Origin: Micromonospora vinacea
GTDB taxonomy: Bacteria; Actinomycetota; Actinomycetes; Mycobacteriales; Micromonosporaceae
NCBI RefSeq assembly: GCF_015751785.1
Contig: NZ_JADOTY010000001.1
Location: 7,276,503-7,340,502 of the forward strand
DNA: 64,000 nucleotides
Reading direction: 5' to 3'
The notes under the pieces: generated by a model
What the model was told of the DNA's origin: nothing
The model's database searches: none
Seen by the model: only the letters and a program-made list of their open reading frames with translations
Made by a program: the position numbers and the translations under genes
Shown: positions 1-8,595 of the stretch, in pieces
Layout: every line of letters starts with the position of its first letter
How positions within the stretch are numbered: position 1 is the first letter of the stretch

Positions 1-908
1 CGCGTCCGCGTAGGGCATCGGGCCGATCTGGTCGACCAGTGGGGTGCCCAGCGCCCGCAGCCGGTCCATCCACGGCGCCCCGGCGGCCAGGTCCGGGCCG
101 CTGTAGAACGGACACACGAAGATCACCGGCTCGCCGGCCGGGCCGGGCAGGAAGCCGGCCATCACTGTCAGCTCGTCCGGGGCCTCGGCGACCAGCGCGC
201 CGTAGCCGCGCAGCACGGACGGCGCCTCGGAGAGCGCGAACATGATCATGCCAGCCAGGACGCCGGGCAGCCGGTGCGCGCGGAAGCGCAGCTCGGTGAC
301 GATGCCGAGGTTCCCACCGCCGCCGCGCAGCGCCCAGTACAGCTCGGCGTCGTGGCGGGGGTCGGCGGTGACCCGACGGCCGTCGGCGAGAACCACCTCC
401 GCGCCGAGCAGACTGTCCAGGGCCAGACCGAACCGACCGCAGAGCGGGCCGTACCCGCCGGCGAGGGTGAGCCCGGCCATCCCCACGGCGCCGACCACGC
501 CGGTGGGGACCACCAGGTCGTACGGGCGGGCGGCGGCGAGCAACTCGGCCGCCGTGGTGCCACCGCCGATGGTCACCGTGGCGTTGTCCGGGTCGACCTC
601 GACGGCGTGCAGCCCGGTCAGGTCGAGCACCAGAGCGCCGTCGCGCAGCGCCCGGCCGGCCCAGTCGTGCCCTCCGGAGCGGACCGAGACGGGCAGGTGA
701 CACCGGGCGGCGATTCGGACCGACCCGGCCACCTCGTCGGCGTCCCGGCACCGGGCGACCAGCGCGGGCGTGCGCGCCACGGCGCCGTTCCAGAGCCGGG
801 TGGTGGTGGCGTAACCGGGGTCGCCCGGCTCGTGCAGCCGGTCGCCGAGCAGGGCACGCAGTCGGGCGGCGGCGGACGCGACATCGGGGGTGGCGGCGGA
901 GAGCATGG
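1..908 (-). CDS. FAD-binding (berberine-bridge-like) oxidoreductase, 3' end outside window
   Basis: Only the first 302 codons are present; the gene runs off the left edge. The start is the ATG at 908, preceded by GAGGAG five bases upstream. Residues about 45-220 form the FAD-binding PCMH-type domain of the 6-hydroxynicotine oxidase/berberine bridge family. RSGGHDW (residues 76-82) carries His80, the expected site of 8-alpha-histidyl FAD attachment, and GGYG (150-153) is the second flavin loop. The usual second attachment Cys of bicovalent members is not seen in the TGVVGAVG loop, so a single covalent link is inferred. The substrate cannot be read from the sequence; the family oxidises alcohols, amines or sugar carbons with O2. 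It probably stands alone. Confidence 0.85.
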
Positions 909-1038
909 CGACTCCTCGACCGGGGCCGACCCACGACACCGGGTACGCCCCGGCGGCGGCCCGCGCTGGGCGCGACCGTAGCACCGGCAGGCGGGCGAGC
1001 GCCGTCACCATCACGACAGCCACCGATGGGCCGGCGGC

Positions 1039-1401
1039 TCAGCTGCCCGCCTTGACCAGCGGGAACTCCAGGGAACCGGCCGGGCAGAGGAAGGTGAGCA
1101 CCTCCACCCGGTAGAGCCCGGCCTGCACCGCCGGGTCGGCCTCCAGCACGCTGCGCACATCGTCGACGCTGCCGGTGCGGGCCAGCCCGAAGCCGATCGG
1201 CGGATCGGGCTCGCGCGCCGGCCCGTCCACTGAGCCGGCGACCAGGACGATGCCGCGTCGCTGCAGCGCCTGCATGTGTTCGGCGTGCTCGGCCTGCAAC
1301 CGCTGCACGGTCTCCGCGGGCAGGGCCCGCCCGGCCGCGCCGGGGTAGATCACGATGCACTCGTACGTGTCGAGCGCGAAGTTGACCTGCGGCACTCCCA
1401 T
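1039..1401 (-). CDS. YciI-family protein
   Basis: A 120-residue protein with a ferredoxin-like alpha/beta YCII fold: an N-terminal strand (CIVIYPG), a helix rich in charged residues ending in HAEHMQALQRRG, a strand IVLVAGSVDG, and the acidic helix SVDDVRSVLEADPAVQAGLY followed by VEVLTFLCP. I chose ATG 1401 because GGAGGG lies eight bases upstream; a longer in-frame reading up to 1545 is low-complexity and has no such site. YciI proteins are small dimeric proteins of mostly unknown chemistry, sometimes acting as dehalogenase-like or muconolactone-like enzymes. No partner gene is adjacent. Confidence 0.8.
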   Translation of the reverse strand: MGVPQVNFALDTYECIVIYPGAAGRALPAETVQRLQAEHAEHMQALQRRGIVLVAGSVDGPAREPDPPIGFGLARTGSVDDVRSVLEADPAVQAGLYRVEVLTFLCPAGSLEFPLVKAGS

Positions 1402-1643
1402 GGGTGCTCCCTCCGCCGTCGCGCCGGAACGCACCGGCTCCGGCCAGCGTCGCACGGACACCCCTGTCGTACCGGGCGCTTCCCGGCAACTCGGCTCGAC
1501 GCGCCGACGGGGTGTCCGCGCCCACAGTCGGCCGACCAGCGGCATGAGGGCGGGGTTCCGGGGGATGATCCATCAGTGGCGGGTGGGCTCTTCACGCCCG
1601 CGCTGTCCACGCCCGCCACGACGAGACGATTGGGGATCGGGCA

Positions 1644-2516
1644 ATGGCGACAAATATCAGTGAGCAGCCCGCGAAGGCGTCCGGCACGTACCGGATCGGT
1701 GGCGACGTCACCGTCAACCGGCTCGGCTACGGGGCCATGCAGATCACCGGCCCGGGTGTCTGGGGTGACCCGAAGGACCCGGCCGAGGCGGTTCGCGTGC
1801 TGCGCCGCGCGGTCGAGCTGGGCGTGACGTTCATCGACACGGCCGACTCGTACGGGCCGTTCGTGTCGGAGTTGCTGATCCGGGAGGCTCTGCACCCGTA
1901 CGCCGACGACCTGGTGATCGCGACCAAGGCCGGGCTGAGCCGCTCCGGCCCCGGCGACTGGCGGGCGCTGGGCCGCCCGGAGTACCTGCGCCAGCAGTGC
2001 GAGCTGAGCCTGCGTCACCTCGGCCTGGACAGCATCCCGCTGTACCAGTTGCACCGGATCGACCCGAAGGTGCCGCTCGCCGACCAGCTGGGTGAGCTGG
2101 CCCTGCTGCGCGAGGAAGGCAAGATCCAGCACATCGGGCTGTCCGAGGTGAGCGTCGCGCAGATCGAGGAGTCCCGGGCGATCACCACGATCGCGTCGGT
2201 GCAGAACCTGTACAACCTCGCCAACCGCAGCGCCGAGGACGTGCTGGAGTTCTGCGAGCGCAACGACCTCGCGTTCATCCCGTGGTTCCCGATCGCGACC
2301 GGTGAGCTGGCCCGCCCGGGCGGCCCGCTGGACGCCATCTCCAACGCGCACGGCGCGTCGCCCGCGCAGCTCGCGCTGGCCTGGCTGCTGCGCCGCTCGC
2401 CGGTGATGCTGCCGATTCCCGGTACGTCCTCGGTAGCGCACCTGGAGGAGAACGTGGGCGCCGCCGACGTGCGGCTCACCGACGACGAGTTCGAGGCGCT
2501 CGCCAAGGCGAGCTGA
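1644..2516 (+). CDS. Aldo/keto reductase
   Basis: A 290-residue single-domain TIM-barrel NADPH-dependent reductase of carbonyl compounds. The catalytic tetrad is complete: Asp65 and Tyr70 in FIDTADSY, Lys95 in VIATKAG and His137 in YQLHRID. The C-terminal ILPIPGTSSVAHLEENV-like stretch (here LPIPGTSSVAHLEENVGA) is the usual cofactor phosphate-binding segment. The size matches actinobacterial oxidoreductases often annotated as general-stress AKRs; the substrate is unknown. It is transcribed alone; its 3' end faces the EACC1-like gene across a strong hairpin. Confidence 0.92.
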   Translation: MATNISEQPAKASGTYRIGGDVTVNRLGYGAMQITGPGVWGDPKDPAEAVRVLRRAVELGVTFIDTADSYGPFVSELLIREALHPYADDLVIATKAGLSRSGPGDWRALGRPEYLRQQCELSLRHLGLDSIPLYQLHRIDPKVPLADQLGELALLREEGKIQHIGLSEVSVAQIEESRAITTIASVQNLYNLANRSAEDVLEFCERNDLAFIPWFPIATGELARPGGPLDAISNAHGASPAQLALAWLLRRSPVMLPIPGTSSVAHLEENVGAADVRLTDDEFEALAKAS

Positions 2517-2569
2517 CCCGCCGCTCCGGACGCCGTCGGGTCACCCGGCGGTGCCTGAACCCGGAGATC

Positions 2570-2602
2570 CCGGACGCCGTCGGTTCAGCCGGCGGCGTCC
2601 GG
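2570..2602. terminator. Bidirectional hairpin between convergent genes
   Basis: CCGGACGCCGTCGG (2570-2583) pairs with CCGGCGGCGTCCGG (2589-2602) with one mismatch around a 5-base loop. It includes the stop codon of the minus-strand EACC1-like gene and lies 54 bases after the aldo/keto reductase stop. There is no T-run, as is common for actinobacterial terminators. Confidence 0.6.
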
Positions 2603-3001
2603 ACCGGGCGCGGAACCAGGCTCCGGACCGGGCTCCCGGGCGGCGCGCAGCGCCTCCGTCGCCTGGGCCAGCAGGCGAGCGGAGTCGGTCCGCCCGCTCA
2701 CCTGCAACTCCACCTCGGCATCCCCGGTCTGGATCCGGATGCTGGCCTCGGTGCGCTGCTGGTCGACCCAGGACTGCAACAGGTTGAACAGTCCCGGAAG
2801 CAGTCCCTGGGCCAGCACCGCGATGATCACCGCGTCGCTGAACCCCGGCCGGCCCCCGCCGCCACCGGACGCCCGGACCACCGGCCGGTACTCGGGGTGG
2901 CGGTGGATCCAGGTCAGCAGGTCGACCGACGACGGCTGACGCTGCCGGGGGTTGATGGTCAGCCGGACGGGCAGCCGGGCTGCGGTATCGCTGTCGGTCA
3001 C
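2585..3001 (-). CDS. Small EACC1-like (effector-associated constant component) protein
   Basis: A 138-residue protein starting at GTG 3001, chosen because GGGAG sits seven bases upstream and the codon follows the metalloprotease stop by two bases, so the two genes are translationally coupled. The layout matches my memory of the EACC1 family: an N-terminal strand, LLTWIHRHPEYRPVV, a glycine linker, a hydrophobic helix (VIIAVLAQGLLPGLFNLL), WVDQQR, then strands SIRIQTGDAEVELQVSG and a terminal helix. EACC1 was named from comparative genomics for its recurrent placement beside predicted effector enzymes in actinobacteria; no biochemical role is established. The partner here would be the M48 protease. 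The family call is by eye and moderate. Confidence 0.6.
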   Translation of the reverse strand: MTDSDTAARLPVRLTINPRQRQPSSVDLLTWIHRHPEYRPVVRASGGGGGRPGFSDAVIIAVLAQGLLPGLFNLLQSWVDQQRTEASIRIQTGDAEVELQVSGRTDSARLLAQATEALRAAREPGPEPGSAPGPDAAG

Positions 3002-3003
3002 TG

Positions 3004-5220
3004 TCAGTCTCCCGATGAGTCGGCGGCAGGTCGGAAGGTCACGGTGTCCCCGTCGGCGGTGGCGACGCCGGTCACTCTCAACCCGTCCTCGTCCTTGAAC
3101 GGTGAGCTGCCGCCGAAGTAGGTGGTGGTGCCGCTGACCTGCACCTTGCCCTGGGTCTCGTACGGGGTGGAGACCTGCGCACTGTTCGGGCCGGTGAGTT
3201 CGACGGCGAGCTTCGGGTACTCCAGGATCTTCCAGGTGACCTTCTGCGTGGAGCCGCCGTAGTAGCGGAACGGGCAGCCCGGCGGGGCGGCGACCGTCTG
3301 CTTGGCGCACTCGTCCAACCAGACGCGTACGCGGGCCTCGACGGCCTCGATCGCCGCCGGCTTGAGCACCGGGGCCAGTTGCAGGACGGCGGCGGTCTCC
3401 CCCGGGCCGACCAGCACTGTCGCGCTCGGCGTCTCGCTGAGCGCACTGGACGGGCCGGTCGCGGTGTAGCCGCCGGGCAGCAGCACCAGTCGCGGACCCT
3501 CGGTGGCGACCGGCAACTCCACACCGTTGAGCCGTACCCCGGGGTCGGCGATCACGGTGTTGAGCGGGATCGGCCCACCCCTCACCCGCCAGCCGTGGAA
3601 CAACCCGGCAGTGGTCTCGCCAGTGCGGAACAGGGTGAGGGTGGTGGTCTCCCGCACGTCACCCAGCCGGTACGCCACAGTGGCGGTGGCGCTGTCGCCG
3701 TCGCGCTCCAACGAGCTGATCTCGACGTCGGTCGGCGGTTGGTAGCCCTTGCCGCGCAACAGTTGAGCGAGCAGCTTGGTGTCGGTGTCGCTGCCCTGGC
3801 CGGTCAGGTAGCCGAGTGCGGCCTCGCTGTCCCGGTCGGCGAGCGCGGAGAAGTAGCCGTCGATCGCCGCCTGGGGCCGGAAGAACGCCCACTGCACCAC
3901 GCCGAGCCCGCTGGTGCCGAGGCAGGCGACCACTGTGAGGGCGCCGACCAGCAGCCAGGTGCGGCGGGTGCCGACCGGGCCGGCGGAGTTGAACAGCCCA
4001 TCGACGGTGACGGGCTGGGCCGCCCCGTCGGGCGCGCCGGCCAGCGACGCCCGCTCCAGAGCGTCGAGCCGCAGCTCGTGCGGCGGGTGTGTGGCGCAGA
4101 CCGCCTCGTCCCAGCCGCTGCGCCCGGTTTCGAAGGACAGCCGCCGTTCCAGGATGCGTCGCAGCCCGTCGACGTGCCCGGTGAGCACCGCGCCGAGGTC
4201 GGCCCGGTACTCGGCCGCCCGCACGTCGCGGGCGTGCAGTGGCAGCACCACGTACCGCATGGTGAGCAGGATCGGCCAGAAGAACACGAAGACCACGAAG
4301 TTGGTGCCCGGGTGCGGGAACGTCCGCATCAGCCAGGTCGGCAGGGCGTGCGCGAGGGTCAGCGGCAGGCCGACGCCGCGGACGAAGGCGCTGGTGATCT
4401 CGTCCCCGGTGCGCCAGTGCACCAGTTCGTGGCTGAGCAGCGCGGCCACCTCGTCGTCCGGTTCGGTCAGCACGGCGGTGGTGACCACCACGTGCCGGGC
4501 GTACGTCCGGGCGTTGCTCACTACCGGGTCGTCCTCCATGAGCAGTCGGGGCACGCTGGGCAGGCCGAGCCGTCGGGCGCAGTCGTCGAGCATGGGGCGC
4601 AGGCGCGCGTACTCGCGGCGGCTGGGCTGGCGCGCACCCGAGACGACCAGCAGGCGTGGTTCGAGCAGCACCCGGTAGAGCGTGTAGAGGACCCCGATCA
4701 GCGCCGCCGCGATGACAGTGCCGATCAGGCCGGTGAGCAGCGCGAAGGGTTCGTCGGCGACGCCCATCCAGGGCAGGGCCAGCACGGCGAGGAAGCCGAC
4801 CAGGAAGCCGATGGCGAAGCCGGCCACGCCGCCGAGCAGCCCGCCGGAGCGGGTCAGGAACGCCTCGACCAGGGAGCCGATCAGCGGGGCGTCGCGCAGC
4901 ACCTGGGGCACCTGGTCGTCGGCGCCGGTCCCGACGGCGAAGAGCCCGACGATGCCGAACAGGAGACCGCCCCAGAACGCCAGGAGCAGCGCGACCGGCA
5001 GGTAGAACCAGGTGGCGACGAACGCGCCGAGCACGCCGCGCCAGTCCCGCAGGATTCCGGCGCGCAGCCAGACCAGCGCGCTGGGGTAGCCCGGTGGGCG
5101 GTCGGCGAACCCGCCGGTGGGCGGCGGGGTGTCGGCCGACGGCGGTTGGGCGGCCCGGACGTCGAGCTGCGGCACGGTCGGCGGGGTGTTCTCCGGCGGC
5201 ACTGTGGGCGGCTCGGTCAT
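3004..5220 (-). CDS. Membrane M48-family metalloprotease with C-terminal exported region
   Basis: A 738-residue protein starting at ATG 5220 with AAGGAG eight bases upstream. Order: a Pro-rich cytoplasmic N terminus (1-45), several hydrophobic helices (about 62-180), and an M48/HtpX catalytic domain with HELVH at 264-268 (two zinc ligands and the catalytic Glu) and the third ligand Glu337 in AAEYRAD. A further membrane helix at roughly 425-450 leads to a 280-residue C-terminal part whose start (YFSALADRDSEAALGYL) looks like a DUF4878/lumazine-binding-type domain. M48 enzymes normally degrade misfolded membrane proteins and are about 290 residues, so the large C-terminal extension is unusual. 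It is coupled to the EACC1-like gene downstream. Confidence 0.87.
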   Translation of the reverse strand: MTEPPTVPPENTPPTVPQLDVRAAQPPSADTPPPTGGFADRPPGYPSALVWLRAGILRDWRGVLGAFVATWFYLPVALLLAFWGGLLFGIVGLFAVGTGADDQVPQVLRDAPLIGSLVEAFLTRSGGLLGGVAGFAIGFLVGFLAVLALPWMGVADEPFALLTGLIGTVIAAALIGVLYTLYRVLLEPRLLVVSGARQPSRREYARLRPMLDDCARRLGLPSVPRLLMEDDPVVSNARTYARHVVVTTAVLTEPDDEVAALLSHELVHWRTGDEITSAFVRGVGLPLTLAHALPTWLMRTFPHPGTNFVVFVFFWPILLTMRYVVLPLHARDVRAAEYRADLGAVLTGHVDGLRRILERRLSFETGRSGWDEAVCATHPPHELRLDALERASLAGAPDGAAQPVTVDGLFNSAGPVGTRRTWLLVGALTVVACLGTSGLGVVQWAFFRPQAAIDGYFSALADRDSEAALGYLTGQGSDTDTKLLAQLLRGKGYQPPTDVEISSLERDGDSATATVAYRLGDVRETTTLTLFRTGETTAGLFHGWRVRGGPIPLNTVIADPGVRLNGVELPVATEGPRLVLLPGGYTATGPSSALSETPSATVLVGPGETAAVLQLAPVLKPAAIEAVEARVRVWLDECAKQTVAAPPGCPFRYYGGSTQKVTWKILEYPKLAVELTGPNSAQVSTPYETQGKVQVSGTTTYFGGSSPFKDEDGLRVTGVATADGDTVTFRPAADSSGD

Positions 5221-5287
5221 GAGCGCTGCTCCTTCTCGGAGGATGGCGTCCACTGTCGGGAATGGACAGCCGGAGCAGGCTATCGAG

Positions 5288-5300
5288 GACATCTGATGTC
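5288..5300. promoter_or_regulatory. Small palindrome upstream of the M48 gene
   Basis: GACATC-T-GATGTC, a perfect 6-base inverted repeat around one base, lies 68 bases upstream of the M48 start codon. It could be an operator; no regulator is adjacent. Confidence 0.3.
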
Positions 5301-5351
5301 TGCCACACCGTTCGGGAGGATCGTCGCGCACCCGACACTCAGCGTCGCGGG

Positions 5352-5389
5352 TCCGGTGCGGCGGTCCCCTCCGGGACCGCCGCACCGGA
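5352..5389 (-). terminator. Strong terminator hairpin after the lipase gene
   Basis: TCCGGTGCGGCGGTCCC (5352-5368) pairs perfectly, 17 base pairs, with 5373-5389 around a CTCC loop, five bases beyond the lipase stop codon. Confidence 0.8.
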
Positions 5390-5394
5390 GCTGG

Positions 5395-6189
5395 TCAGAG
5401 CGCTAGGCAGTTGGGTCGCACCGGGCCGTCGACCAGGGCGCCCCGCACGATGGTGTACGCCGTGCCGTCGAGCACCAGACCGAGGTGCCCCACCACCCGA
5501 AGCGGGCAGTACGCCTGGATCAGCACGTTCGTCGCACCGTCGTTGACGGCGGCGTTTCCGGTCGGCCGGACCAGCTCGTCCTGCAAGGTGCGGATGGTGG
5601 TGTAGCGCACGGCGCCCGGGGTGTCGTCGCCGGCGTTGAGGTCGGCGAGGAACGCCGAGCCGATGGTCATCTGCTGGCAGGCCACGACGCCGGCGCAGCT
5701 GCCCAGGCCCAGGAACGCCACAATGTTGGCGACGTACGTGCCGTACTGCGGTGTGCCCAGGCTGACGTACCGGCCGACGGTGGCGGTGCCGCCGAGCCGC
5801 TTGAGGTAGTACCGGCTGACCAGGCCCCCTTCGGAGTGGGCGACGACGTCCACTGTCGCCGCGCCGGTGCTGGCGCGTACCTGGTTGACGTAGCCGGCGA
5901 ACGCGCGGGCCGAGGTGGGGATGTCGCCGAGGCCCAGCCCGGGCAGTTGGTAGATGAAGGTGCGGTAGCCGTCGGCGCGTAGGCGGGCGGCGATCGGCTC
6001 GTACGCGACGGCGATGCCGCTGAGCCCGCCGACCACGATGACGGGGTTGGCCGCCGCGGCGGCCAAGGGTGCCGTGGGGGCGGCGGTGGCCGGGACGGGA
6101 GAGGCGGGGGCGGCGGTCGCCGTGGCGGCGGACGCGAGCAGCGCGGCGGTGGCGAGGGCCAGGACGAGGGCGGTCTTTCGGAGCAGCAT
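5395..6189 (-). CDS. Secreted class 2 lipase/alpha-beta hydrolase
   Basis: A 264-residue exported hydrolase. ATG 6189 was chosen because GGAGG lies seven bases upstream. Residues 1-27 form a Sec signal peptide (basic MLLRK, a hydrophobic core, and an AATATAAPA cleavage region). After a Pro/Ala linker, the strand IVVGGLSG supplies the oxyanion loop and AHSEGG (117-122) the nucleophile elbow with Ser119. A late VVGHLG segment offers the catalytic His and NDG a possible Asp. The set resembles actinobacterial EstA-type lipases that cleave extracellular triacylglycerols. Four cysteines probably form disulfides. It is monocistronic, with a strong hairpin just downstream. Confidence 0.85.
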   Translation of the reverse strand: MLLRKTALVLALATAALLASAATATAAPASPVPATAAPTAPLAAAAANPVIVVGGLSGIAVAYEPIAARLRADGYRTFIYQLPGLGLGDIPTSARAFAGYVNQVRASTGAATVDVVAHSEGGLVSRYYLKRLGGTATVGRYVSLGTPQYGTYVANIVAFLGLGSCAGVVACQQMTIGSAFLADLNAGDDTPGAVRYTTIRTLQDELVRPTGNAAVNDGATNVLIQAYCPLRVVGHLGLVLDGTAYTIVRGALVDGPVRPNCLAL

Positions 6190-6386
6190 GGCTGCACCTC
6201 CGGGGGGAGGCACCCGGCGAACCGGGCAGGTGGGTGGGGGTTCCGGTCGACCGTGCGACGATCATCCCCGCAACAATTTAGAAACGTCAATGACTTGTTA
6301 CGCGCCGGTAACCCGTTGTTCCGGCGGGGGCGTAAACGGTCATACCGCCACGCTCCATATCGGACACCGACGGTGGCTGGCATGCT

Positions 6387-7751
6387 GTGGCCGTGGCTGT
6401 CGACGAACCCACCGAGCGCGAGCTGCGGGTGATGCCGTGGTGGCTGGTCCTGGTCGGCCTGCTGGTCGCCGTCGCCCTGGGCTGGCTGGTGCTGGATCTG
6501 CTGCTCACCGAGGCCGACCGGGCGAGCCAACCGGACACCCGCGCCACTTTGCGCATCGACGCGATCCGCACCGGACTGACCGTCGTCGCCGGCACCGGCG
6601 GAGGGCTCGCGCTGCTGCTCGCCGCCCGCCGCCAGTGGATCGCCGAACGCGCGCAGCGGCACCAGGAGAGCGTCGCCGCCCGGGACCAGGTACACCGCGA
6701 CCGGGTGCAGGCGCACGCCGAGACGGTGGCCGAGGCCGCGCAGCGCCACCAGGACCGGCAGTCCGGGGCCGCCGAACACGACGCGGCGGAGCGTCGGCTG
6801 ACCGAGCTCTACACCCGGGCGGTCGAGCTGCTCGGCAACGACAGCGCGGCGGTACGCCTCGGCGGCCTGCACGCGTTGGAGCGCCTCGGCCAGGACAATC
6901 CGGGGCAGCGCCCGACGATTGCGGCGGTGCTCTGCGCGTACCTCCGAATGCCGGCGCCCGACGGCGATCCGCGCGAGACGGAGGTCCGGCGCAGCGCGCA
7001 GCGCGTGCTCACCCGGCACCTGCGCGCGGACGACGCGGCCCACTGGCCGGAGGTAGTGCTGGACCTGACCGGTGCCGCGCTCGTCGACTTCGACGCCACG
7101 GGCTGCACGCTGGTCGACGCGAACTTCACCGAGACGGCGTTCACCGGTACGACCACCTTCGCGGGCGCGACGGCGCGCGGGCGTCTGCTGCTCGGGGCGG
7201 CGACCTTCGGCGACGTGGTCTTCGAGGGGCTCGCGGCCGACGGCGAGGTCATTCTCGACGGCGTTCGCGTCGGCGGTACGGCCAGCTTCGACGACGCCGC
7301 GTTCTCCGACGGCCTGTCCTGTCGGCGTGCCAGCTTCGCCGGCCCGACCTCATTCCGCCGGGTGACCTTCGGTCAGCCGACCAGCTTCGACGCGACCCGC
7401 TTCGAGGACACCACCACGTTCCGGGAGGCCGTCTTCGACGGCGCCCTGTCGATGGAGCACACCGAGTTCGGCCGGTCGGCCGGCTTCCACTCCGTCCGTT
7501 TCACGAACATGGCACTGTTCCGCTGGACGGTGTTCGGCGCGGAGGCGCTATTCGACAGGGCCCGCTTCGTCGACGCCGCGAACTTCGGCCGGGCCCGGTT
7601 CCACGGCATGGCCAGCTTCCGCGACACACAGTTCAGCCGGCCACCCCAGGTCGAGCAGGCCCGGGCGGTGACCGATCCCGGTCACCGTTGGCCGGCGGGC
7701 ACGACGGCAGAACCCCTCGACGACGAGTGGCTGCTGCTGGTCGACTGCTGA
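6387..7751 (+). CDS. Membrane-anchored pentapeptide-repeat protein
   Basis: About 454 residues from GTG 6387; GTG 6393, two codons later, is an equally good start and no clear ribosome site separates them. Two N-terminal membrane helices (about 17-40 and 62-80) are followed by a charged coiled-coil segment rich in RHQ (80-130), a helical region RRLTELYTRAVELLGND...AAVRLGGLHALERL typical of this actinobacterial family, and then roughly 40 imperfect A(D/N)LXX-type pentapeptides (about 225-425) such as TFGDVVFEG and RFEDTTTF predicted to form a quadrilateral beta helix. Role unknown; such proteins are probably scaffolds at the inner face of the membrane. It is divergent from the lipase and ends against a TetR gene. 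Confidence 0.87.
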   Translation: MAVAVDEPTERELRVMPWWLVLVGLLVAVALGWLVLDLLLTEADRASQPDTRATLRIDAIRTGLTVVAGTGGGLALLLAARRQWIAERAQRHQESVAARDQVHRDRVQAHAETVAEAAQRHQDRQSGAAEHDAAERRLTELYTRAVELLGNDSAAVRLGGLHALERLGQDNPGQRPTIAAVLCAYLRMPAPDGDPRETEVRRSAQRVLTRHLRADDAAHWPEVVLDLTGAALVDFDATGCTLVDANFTETAFTGTTTFAGATARGRLLLGAATFGDVVFEGLAADGEVILDGVRVGGTASFDDAAFSDGLSCRRASFAGPTSFRRVTFGQPTSFDATRFEDTTTFREAVFDGALSMEHTEFGRSAGFHSVRFTNMALFRWTVFGAEALFDRARFVDAANFGRARFHGMASFRDTQFSRPPQVEQARAVTDPGHRWPAGTTAEPLDDEWLLLVDC

Positions 7752-7762
7752 CCGGCCGAACA

Positions 7763-7807
7763 GGCGTCAGCGCGACGCGGCAGGTTGGGGCGTCAGCGCG
7801 ACGCGGC
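7763..7807. repeat. Duplicated 19-bp palindromic repeat at a convergent junction
   Basis: GGCGTCAGCGCGACGCGGC occurs at 7763-7781 and again at 7789-7807, 26 bases apart. Each copy can fold (GCGTC/GACGC). The second copy contains the stop codon of the TetR gene, so the array looks like a duplicated 3' end that may act as a tandem terminator. Confidence 0.6.
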
Positions 7808-8374
7808 TGGCGGGCGCAGGCCGTCCAGGGCCACGCCGAGCACCCGGTCACGCTGCTCGGGTGATGGGAACTGGGCCATGGTGAGGCCACTGATCAGCCG
7901 CACCACGTCGTCGAAGCCGATGTCGTCACGGACCACACCGGCGGACTGCGCGCGACGCATCAGCGGCTCACCGGCCGAGAAGATCTCCGTGCGGCAGCTG
8001 GTGAAGATCTCGGAGTCTCGCAGCAACTGCTCGGCGAGCGCCCGCTTGGTGGCGACGTACGCGACGAAGCGGTGCAGCCAGGCGACGAGCGCGTCCCACG
8101 GTGGCAGCTCGGCCAGACCTTCGGCGGAGTGGCACAGCTCCCGGACCTCCTCGACGTAGACGGCCTCGAACAGGTGCCGCCGGGTCGGGAAGTTGCGGTA
8201 GAGCGTGCCGATGCCCACGCCGGCCCGACGGGCCACGTCCTCCAGGGAGGCGGCAGCCCCGTTCTCGGCGAACGCCTCGCGCGCCGCCGTGATCAGGGCG
8301 TCGTAGTTACGCCGCGCGTCGGCCCGCTTGGGCCGCTGGGCGAAGACCTCGGGCGCCTGCCCCGCGCTGGTCAT
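7793..8374 (-). CDS. TetR-family repressor of the adjacent MFS exporter
   Basis: A 193-residue regulator. The N-terminal helix-turn-helix (about 20-65) is clear: YDALITAAREAFAENG, SLEDVARRAGVGIGTLYRNF and RRHLFEAVY. The rest is a ligand-binding helical domain typical of the group controlling antibiotic exporters. ATG 8374 is used; an in-frame GTG at 8386 with GGGTGAG upstream would add four residues. It is divergent from a DHA2 exporter, and the shared promoter region carries three copies of a GGAGG-N4-CCTCC palindrome, so it most likely represses both itself and the pump and is released by an unknown drug-like ligand. Confidence 0.9.
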   Translation of the reverse strand: MTSAGQAPEVFAQRPKRADARRNYDALITAAREAFAENGAAASLEDVARRAGVGIGTLYRNFPTRRHLFEAVYVEEVRELCHSAEGLAELPPWDALVAWLHRFVAYVATKRALAEQLLRDSEIFTSCRTEIFSAGEPLMRRAQSAGVVRDDIGFDDVVRLISGLTMAQFPSPEQRDRVLGVALDGLRPPAASR

Positions 8375-8404
8375 GACGTGCGTCACCTCACCCTGGTTGC
8401 ATCC

Positions 8405-8465
8405 GGAGGCACCCCTCCGCTAGCTTAGTGGAGGCACCCCTCCGGAATCCCGGAGGCCTGCCTCC
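8405..8465. promoter_or_regulatory. Three tandem operator-like palindromes in the TetR/MFS promoter region
   Basis: GGAGG-N4-CCTCC occurs at 8405-8418, 8430-8443 and 8452-8465. The first two are identical (GGAGGCACCCCTCC) and 25 bases apart; the third (centre CCTG) is 22 bases further. TTAGCTTA-like sequences (CTAGCTTAG at 8420-8428, GTTAGCTTAC at 8467-8476) follow copies one and three and may be -10 elements. The spacing of about two helical turns suits cooperative repressor binding. Confidence 0.7.
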
Positions 8466-8595
8466 GGTTAGCTTACCTCGGGACCCCGCCCGATCGCCGC
8501 CTGGCCACCCCGATCGCCCGGGCCCGACAAACCACCCGTCGCAGACGACGGGCGACAAGCCTTCATTCCCGTACGTAATCAGGGAGTTTTCTCTC

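Noticed and set aside
3379..5406. 675-codon plus-strand frame antisense to the M48 protease
   Set aside because: Its composition (Gly/Gln/Arg/Glu repeats) is typical of antisense frames in high-GC genes; the M48 frame has conserved HELVH and a ribosome site.
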